Origin: an uncultured Chthonomonadales bacterium
GTDB lineage: Bacteria; Armatimonadota; Chthonomonadetes; Chthonomonadales; CAJBBX01
Length of the DNA: 64,000 nt
Direction of reading: 5' to 3'
Assembly (NCBI GenBank): GCA_938005745.1
Contig: CALLMM010000007.1
Location: 62,001-126,000 of the forward strand
This document shows, in pieces, positions 59,948 to 64,000 of the stretch. How positions within the stretch are numbered: position 1 is the first letter of the stretch; each line of letters begins with the position of its first letter. The notes below the pieces were generated by a model that was not told the origin of the DNA, did no database searches, and saw nothing but the letters and a program-made list of their open reading frames with translations. Made by a program: the position numbers and the translations under genes.

Positions 59948-60952
59948 CTATGCGCCGACATGCTGGAATAGGCGCACAACCTTCGCCTTCGGGTCCAGCA
60001 CCAGCACGCTGCCATCGGCGGCAGCCGCCAGGTCCAGCCCCATCGTGTTGCTGGCGAAGGCGTCCGGTCCGGCAACAACCTCCTGAAACTGACCGGTTGC
60101 GCTGTATACCTTCACGCGGGGAATCCCCTTTTCGCTGGTGATAAACCGCCCGTCGGGAAGCAGCGCGATATCGGTCGGATTACAGCAGCCGCAGAAGGAA
60201 TCGAGCGCGTTGGAGGAGGCTCCCCAGTAGGAGAGCAGCTTTCCATCCGGGGCATGGGTCTCCACGCGATGCATGCCCGGATTGGTCACATACAGATTGC
60301 CGCCCGGCGCGGGAGCGACATCCAGATGCGGACTAGGAACGATCAGACCGGGGTAGCCCTCGGCTTCGTTCTTCTCCCCGAACTGCCCGATCACCCTCCC
60401 CTGCAGATCGCAGTGAACGATCACGCGCCTGGCGCAGTTGGCGATCCAGACATCTCTCTCCGTAACCGCAATCGCCGTGATATATGCCCCGGCTCCGACG
60501 CTCTGCCAGACAGCCAGACGCTTCCCGTCCTGCGCGTAGACCTCTACATGATCGGTCATGCCCAGATAGAGACGATCGTCCCTTCCGACGGCGATGCAGG
60601 TCGGCTCTCCCTCCAGCGCGGTAGCCAGCTGCTTTGCGCCGCGTCCCTCATCGCGAATCAGCGCACGGTCGCCGACTACAAAGAGCGCGCCGTCCGCAGA
60701 TACCGCGATTCCGCGCGGGCTCTCTATTCCGGCCGCGATCCTTGCCGCCTCGCGATAGGTCAGGTATCGGGGATCCACCTTTCGCAGCGATTCCAGTTCC
60801 GCATCGTCAGCGGCGTTGGGAGCCACATTGCTTCGAGAGCAGCCTCCCAGCGAATTGGCAGCCAGCGCGGTCAACGTGAGAAGGGCGGAGGAGAGAAATG
60901 CGCGTCGCGGTGTGCCGTTCTCTTTGAGAGCCTTCTGAGCTTTCTCTTTCAT
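59948..60952 (-). CDS. NHL-repeat beta-propeller protein (lipoprotein, possibly Tat-exported)
   Basis: The 334-aa protein has TPRRAFLSSALLTLTALAANSLGGC: an RR pair, a hydrophobic stretch and a lipobox Cys. The body is an NHL-type six-bladed propeller: GIESPRGIAVSADGALFVVGDRAL, GEPTCIAVGRDDRLYLGMTDHVEVY, YPGLIVPSPHLDVAPAPGGNLYVTNPGMHRVETH, CCNPTDIALLPDGRFITSEKG and TMGLDLAAAADGSVLVLDPKA. The CGCC pair within SFCGCCNPTD is a possible metal or redox site. It starts the operon with the small Tat protein (18 nt downstream) and is probably a periplasmic binding scaffold. Confidence 0.8.
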   Translation of the reverse strand: MKEKAQKALKENGTPRRAFLSSALLTLTALAANSLGGCSRSNVAPNAADDAELESLRKVDPRYLTYREAARIAAGIESPRGIAVSADGALFVVGDRALIRDEGRGAKQLATALEGEPTCIAVGRDDRLYLGMTDHVEVYAQDGKRLAVWQSVGAGAYITAIAVTERDVWIANCARRVIVHCDLQGRVIGQFGEKNEAEGYPGLIVPSPHLDVAPAPGGNLYVTNPGMHRVETHAPDGKLLSYWGASSNALDSFCGCCNPTDIALLPDGRFITSEKGIPRVKVYSATGQFQEVVAGPDAFASNTMGLDLAAAADGSVLVLDPKAKVVRLFQHVGA

Positions 60953-60993
60953 CGCAAGCCTTCCGAATTCTCCGTCTCATAGACGAGCGCGAC

Positions 60994-62418
60994 CTACTTC
61001 TGCGTGATATCCAGACAGGTTACGCTCTTCAGGTCGCGGACAATCAGCCGTCCTCCCGCCAGCGCCATGGGTCCCCAGCACTCATGTCCGTCCAGCACCT
61101 GCGCCGTTGCCAGCGGCTTGAACCCGGCGGGCGTCGCCTCCGCAACGGTCAACCTTCCGGTATCGTTGAGGAGATAGAGGAGTCCGTTGGCGATCAGATA
61201 GGGACCCAATCCGAAACGGTGCTGCGGTCCGCTTTTCCAGAGCTGCCTTCCTGTAAGATCAAGACAGGCGAGCTGTCCTCCCGGTATCACGCCATAGATA
61301 TGTCCCTGATAGAAGATCGGCGTCTGCTGATCCGATCCAAAGACGGCGGGCGGAACGCGAAACAGAGTCTGAACCGAAAACTTTCGGCCATCCGGGCGAA
61401 TCTGTATCATCATGCTTCCAGCCTCATAGCCTCCGCTGAGGAAGATCCTCCCCTCTCCCGCATCTACCGGCGTCGGGACAGTCGCGGTGTCAATAGTCCA
61501 CTCGGTCGTCTCCCAGAGCAGACTGCCGTCCTTTGCGGAGACTCCCGCGACCCCGCCGCTTCCGCAGTAGACGTACATCTTCACGCCTCCCACGGTTACG
61601 GGGAGAATGGAGGAGTGAGTCATCTGCCAGTTACGGGGGTTGGGGGTCTGCCAGACCGGTTTGCCCGTCGTCAGCTCCACCGCCATCAACAGCGATTTTC
61701 CGCCCGGCGCGAGGATGACCCGGTCATCATCAATAAGCGGACACTGCCCGGCATACCACTCCGGCACGGTCGTCCCGTAATCGCGCACCAGATCGAGCAT
61801 CCAGCGCACCTCGCCGGTTGTCGCCTCCGCGCAGAGCACATGACATTTGGGTCCCAGTGAGACCACGTAGTTTCCGCTGACCGCCGGGACGGTGCGCGAC
61901 ATGCCGTGATTGCGCTTTACCGTCACCGGATAGGATCGCCGCCATATCTCCGCGCCGTCGGCAAGCGAGAAACAGCGCAGCGCATCTGCCTGCGCCCCCT
62001 GATCGTAGTCGAGCAGATAGACCCGCCCGTTATGGATCACGGGCGCGGCGTAGCCCTCTCCGGCGGCAACCGTCCACAGTTTCGGAGGACCCGATTCAGA
62101 CCACGACTTTGCCAGCGTTACGCTCTCCACCGCTACATTATCCCGTTTTGCCCCGCGAAAGGCGGGCCACGATCCCGGCAGATTGGGAACGGGCACGGAG
62201 GCGTTGTAGAAGGAGCTCCCCGCAGAGGCGGGCGAAGAGGCGGCGGAGGCAGGCGCGGAGGCAGGGCGATCCATTCCAAAGGAGCGTTCGGGAAGCGCGG
62301 GCGTCCGGAAGTAGCTTCTCACCCACAGTGACAGGATCAACGCGGCAAGAAGAGCGGTAACAACGGGGAGACCGGTGTCTATGCGGGAAGGTGACAGCTT
62401 CATACGGGTTCGACCCAC
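60994..62418 (-). CDS. PQQ-like beta-propeller protein with N-terminal anchor
   Basis: The 474-aa protein starts with a hydrophobic anchor (TGLPVVTALLAALILSLWV) and a short linker. Then comes a propeller whose first blade is the Planctomycetes/Armatimonadota-type WPAFRGAKRDNVAV ... LAKSWSESGPPKLWTV, followed by repeated AAPVIHNGRVYLLD, TTGEVRWMLDL and KDGSLLWETTEW blades. The start is a GTG with GGAAGA upstream; an ATG five codons later is possible. It is 41 nt upstream of the NHL gene. It lacks obvious Cys or dehydrogenase residues, so a binding role is more likely than an enzyme. Confidence 0.8.
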   Translation of the reverse strand: MGRTRMKLSPSRIDTGLPVVTALLAALILSLWVRSYFRTPALPERSFGMDRPASAPASAASSPASAGSSFYNASVPVPNLPGSWPAFRGAKRDNVAVESVTLAKSWSESGPPKLWTVAAGEGYAAPVIHNGRVYLLDYDQGAQADALRCFSLADGAEIWRRSYPVTVKRNHGMSRTVPAVSGNYVVSLGPKCHVLCAEATTGEVRWMLDLVRDYGTTVPEWYAGQCPLIDDDRVILAPGGKSLLMAVELTTGKPVWQTPNPRNWQMTHSSILPVTVGGVKMYVYCGSGGVAGVSAKDGSLLWETTEWTIDTATVPTPVDAGEGRIFLSGGYEAGSMMIQIRPDGRKFSVQTLFRVPPAVFGSDQQTPIFYQGHIYGVIPGGQLACLDLTGRQLWKSGPQHRFGLGPYLIANGLLYLLNDTGRLTVAEATPAGFKPLATAQVLDGHECWGPMALAGGRLIVRDLKSVTCLDITQK

Positions 62419-62479
62419 TCTTCCTCGGGCGGCTCCGGCGGAGAGGACCGGACGACTCCGGAAAGAGCCTCCTGTTGAT

Positions 62480-62509
62480 ATAATGCCGGACGAGTCCGTG
62501 ATTTGTCAA
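62480..62509 (-). promoter_or_regulatory. Promoter ahead of the PQQ-like/NHL/Fe-S operon
   Basis: On the minus strand TTGACA (62509-62504) is followed after 18 nt by CATTAT (62485-62480). It probably starts the run from the 474-aa propeller gene through the redox genes. Confidence 0.5.
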
Positions 62510-62561
62510 GATCACGGCGGGTACGCACTGCGGGCGTGCACACTACTGAGAACGCAGCGCA

Positions 62562-62619
62562 CCTCCTCTGCCACTGCGAGGGAGGTTGAAGGGGTCCTCC
62601 TCTGTCATTGCAGGGGAGG
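62562..62619. repeat. Two 24-bp imperfect direct repeats with CCTCC/GGAGG ends
   Basis: CCTCCTCTGCCACTGCGAGG (GAGG) and CCTCCTCTGTCATTGCAGGG (GAGG) are 24-nt copies differing at four positions, 10 nt apart. Each ends in inverted CCTCC/GGAGG. The interval 62419-62741 (323 nt) has no gene that I can see; besides these repeats, the promoter and the palindrome it holds only unremarkable sequence. CGAAGCAATCTC just beyond resembles a widespread extragenic repeat (from memory). Confidence 0.6.
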
Positions 62620-62651
62620 CATCAGCCGGCCGAAGCAATCTCACCCCCCCG

Positions 62652-62691
62652 ACAGCGAGGCTTACAGCGATGGACTTCAGTCCCTCGCTGT
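62652..62691. repeat. Nested palindromic element, copy of a dispersed repeat
   Basis: ACAGCGATGGAC and GTCCCTCGCTGT (62664-62691) form a 12-bp stem with one mismatch and loop TTCA. A further ACAGCGAGG (62652-62660) is a half-copy. The 28-nt palindrome shares 23 bases with the hairpin at 44585-44612, which suggests a REP-like family. Confidence 0.65.
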
Positions 62692-62741
62692 GAGAACCAT
62701 GCTGCGTTCGTTCATCGCGCGGCACTTTTCGCCGGCTGCCC

Positions 62742-64000
62742 TCACTTTTTCAAGTCCAGACAGGCGAGGGCGTCGTTGTTACGTACGATCAGCTTGCCTC
62801 GCGAGAGGATGGGAGCCGTCCAGCTTCTGCCTCCCAGCGGCTTGATACGACCCAGCTCCTTGTAGGCGACGGGGCTGCGTTCGACGAGCACGACATCTCC
62901 CTCTGCGCCGTTCATCACGATCAGCGCGCCGTCCACTCCCATCAAGCCGCCCCATTCGAACCCGCGCTGCTGCCACAGAACCCGTCCCGTATTCGGATCC
63001 ATACAGAGCAGTTCGCCCGGCTCGGTGGTTCCGTAGATGTGCCCGTCGTAGTAGATGGGAGAACTGAAACGGGACTTCATCTCGCGGTTCTGCCAGCGCA
63101 CAGAGACCCTTCCACCCTGAATGTCCAGCATGGCGCATCCGGTTCCATATCCGCTGGTAATGAAGACCGAATCTCCGATGACCAGAGGCGTGGCGGCATT
63201 GACATCGTAACTGGTGCTCCAGGGATGCCGCCAGATCACCTGCCCGTTCTCCGCATCCACGCCGGTTACGCTCTTGGCGAGGAAGCAGACATACTGTCTC
63301 TTCCCGTTGATGGTTGCAACAACAGGCGTGGCATAGCCCGGCGCTTCGCTGCCCCCGCCCTTCCAGATAACCTGTCCGTCCCGCTTGTTGAGCGCAACGA
63401 CGGAGGCGTTATTGCCCCCGGGCACCACGATCAGCTTCTCGCCGTCTATCACCGGGGAGACCGCGATATCCCACGAGGGTCGCCGACCTCCAAACTCCGC
63501 GATCAGGTCCTTCTGCCAGAGAAGCTTTCCGGTTTTCGACTCCAGACTGAGCAGCCTCCCCATACGGCTGACCGCATAGAGCGTCTCGCCATCAATCGCC
63601 GGCGTGGAGCGCGAGTAGCCGTAGTTATCCCCGGAGGCGTCCTCATAGCTGTAACGCCACTTCTCCTGACCGGTCTGCAGATCGAAAGCGCGGATCACGT
63701 CCTGATTCCCCTGATGGTCAATGATGTAGACCATCTCGTGCGCAGAAGCAGGTCCAGCGAATCCCCCGTCAGAGAGGCTCTGCCGCCACAACTGTCGCGG
63801 GGGAGAGGCGGACCAGGACTTGTTGATACCGGTCTCCGGAGAGATCCCATCGGCATTGGGACCGCGAAACGCAATCCAGTCGGTCACTCCGGCTTTCCCG
63901 GTCTCTTTCGGTTCGGGTTTCCCGGCGGATGGCGCGGGAGGCGCGGCATTCGATCCCGTTCCCGCGGCAGGTGGCATTGGGGGCGTGCTGTCGGTTTGCG
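62742..64000 (-). CDS. PQQ-like beta-propeller protein, start beyond window end
   Basis: The visible 411+ residues run from a proline/alanine-rich linker into WIAFRGPNADGISPETGINKSWSASPPRQLW, the first blade of the FRGP-type propeller. Repeated blades follow: DLQTGQEKWRYS, ESKTGKLLWQKDLI, NKRDGQVIWKGGG, DAENGQVIWRH. The frame stays open to the last base of the window, so the first ATG I can see is likely not the real start and the signal/anchor is missing. It is the third propeller of this type in 9 kb and lies upstream of the operon that contains the Fe-S genes, separated by the repeat-bearing interval. Confidence 0.8.
   Translation of the reverse strand, partial: QTDSTPPMPPAAGTGSNAAPPAPSAGKPEPKETGKAGVTDWIAFRGPNADGISPETGINKSWSASPPRQLWRQSLSDGGFAGPASAHEMVYIIDHQGNQDVIRAFDLQTGQEKWRYSYEDASGDNYGYSRSTPAIDGETLYAVSRMGRLLSLESKTGKLLWQKDLIAEFGGRRPSWDIAVSPVIDGEKLIVVPGGNNASVVALNKRDGQVIWKGGGSEAPGYATPVVATINGKRQYVCFLAKSVTGVDAENGQVIWRHPWSTSYDVNAATPLVIGDSVFITSGYGTGCAMLDIQGGRVSVRWQNREMKSRFSSPIYYDGHIYGTTEPGELLCMDPNTGRVLWQQRGFEWGGLMGVDGALIVMNGAEGDVVLVERSPVAYKELGRIKPLGGRSWTAPILSRGKLIVRNNDALACLDLKK

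Noticed and set aside
60994-62418. PQQ-dependent alcohol or glucose dehydrogenase
   Set aside because: Propeller blades are present but the catalytic and calcium-binding residues of quinoprotein dehydrogenases were not seen, and other FRGP-type propellers are non-enzymatic as far as known.

Overview
The window is about 60% G+C, densely coded DNA from what looks like a diderm, free-living bacterium. It encodes an Omp85-type outer-membrane barrel, several Tat and Sec signal peptides, lipoproteins, a fused SecDF, prepilin-type N-termini with a conserved C-x-x-N-L-R-Q motif, pectate-lyase and GH127 glycosidases, and many PQQ-like beta-propellers of the W-x-x-F-R-G-P type. This mix is most familiar from Armatimonadota (or neighbouring Planctomycetota/Verrucomicrobiota-like groups). 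That placement is inference from gene style; no rRNA is present to confirm it.

Layout: 1-1.36 kb, minus-strand FAH-family enzyme (cut by the window start) and esterase. 1.5-4.9 kb, plus-strand methyltransferase, mismatch glycosylase, tRNA-Gly(CCC) with a consensus promoter, M16 peptidase and dapB. 4.9-12.1 kb, a seven-gene minus-strand run (TPR protein, lipoprotein, sugar nucleotidyltransferase, cupin, glycosidase-like, class-III aminotransferase, pectate-lyase-fold protein). 12.2-17.7 kb, an unusual plus-strand cassette: LysM-like, OmpA/Cys-rich, and a 743-aa unknown, followed by a stalk-domain gene broken by three in-frame stops, with a tandem 14-bp palindromic repeat upstream and a strong hairpin terminator downstream. 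17.8-22.1 kb, aldo/keto reductase, beta-helix protein, metallophosphoesterase-PQQ fusion. 22.2-25.8 kb, the conserved rpmH-rnpA-yidD-yidC-jag run (without dnaA/dnaN beside it), tRNA-Pro(TGG) and pth. 25.9-32.8 kb, aldehyde dehydrogenase, GT4 glycosyltransferase, Omp85 protein, small KOW-like protein, acetyl-CoA synthetase. 33.0-43.7 kb, plus-strand prepilin, ADP-ribosylglycohydrolase, unknown secreted protein, secDF with a possible 24-codon upstream ORF, LapA-like, recJ, GNAT, rel/spoT.

From 64 kb back to 44.6 kb almost everything is on the minus strand. Three PQQ-like propellers and an NHL propeller flank a NapH/NosR-like membrane polyferredoxin, a Tat-exported multi-[4Fe-4S] ferredoxin and a 70-aa Tat-exported four-cysteine protein. 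This looks like a periplasmic electron-transfer module of unknown substrate. Downstream, a NuoE-NuoF fusion, a beta-eliminating lyase whose specificity residues match tyrosine phenol-lyase, and an FAD/Fe-S protein lacking the pyridine-nucleotide domain are packed as one operon. That operon runs on into GH127, a UroD-like protein and a sugar ABC transporter lacking its ATPase.

The strongest candidates for undescribed biology are the Tat/Fe-S/propeller electron-transfer island, the LysM-OmpA-unknown cassette with its broken stalk-domain neighbour, the tyrosine phenol-lyase embedded between NuoEF and an NAD-domain-less flavoprotein, and the upstream ORF overlapping the secDF start. All functional claims rest on reading the sequence and remembered family motifs; no database search was run.
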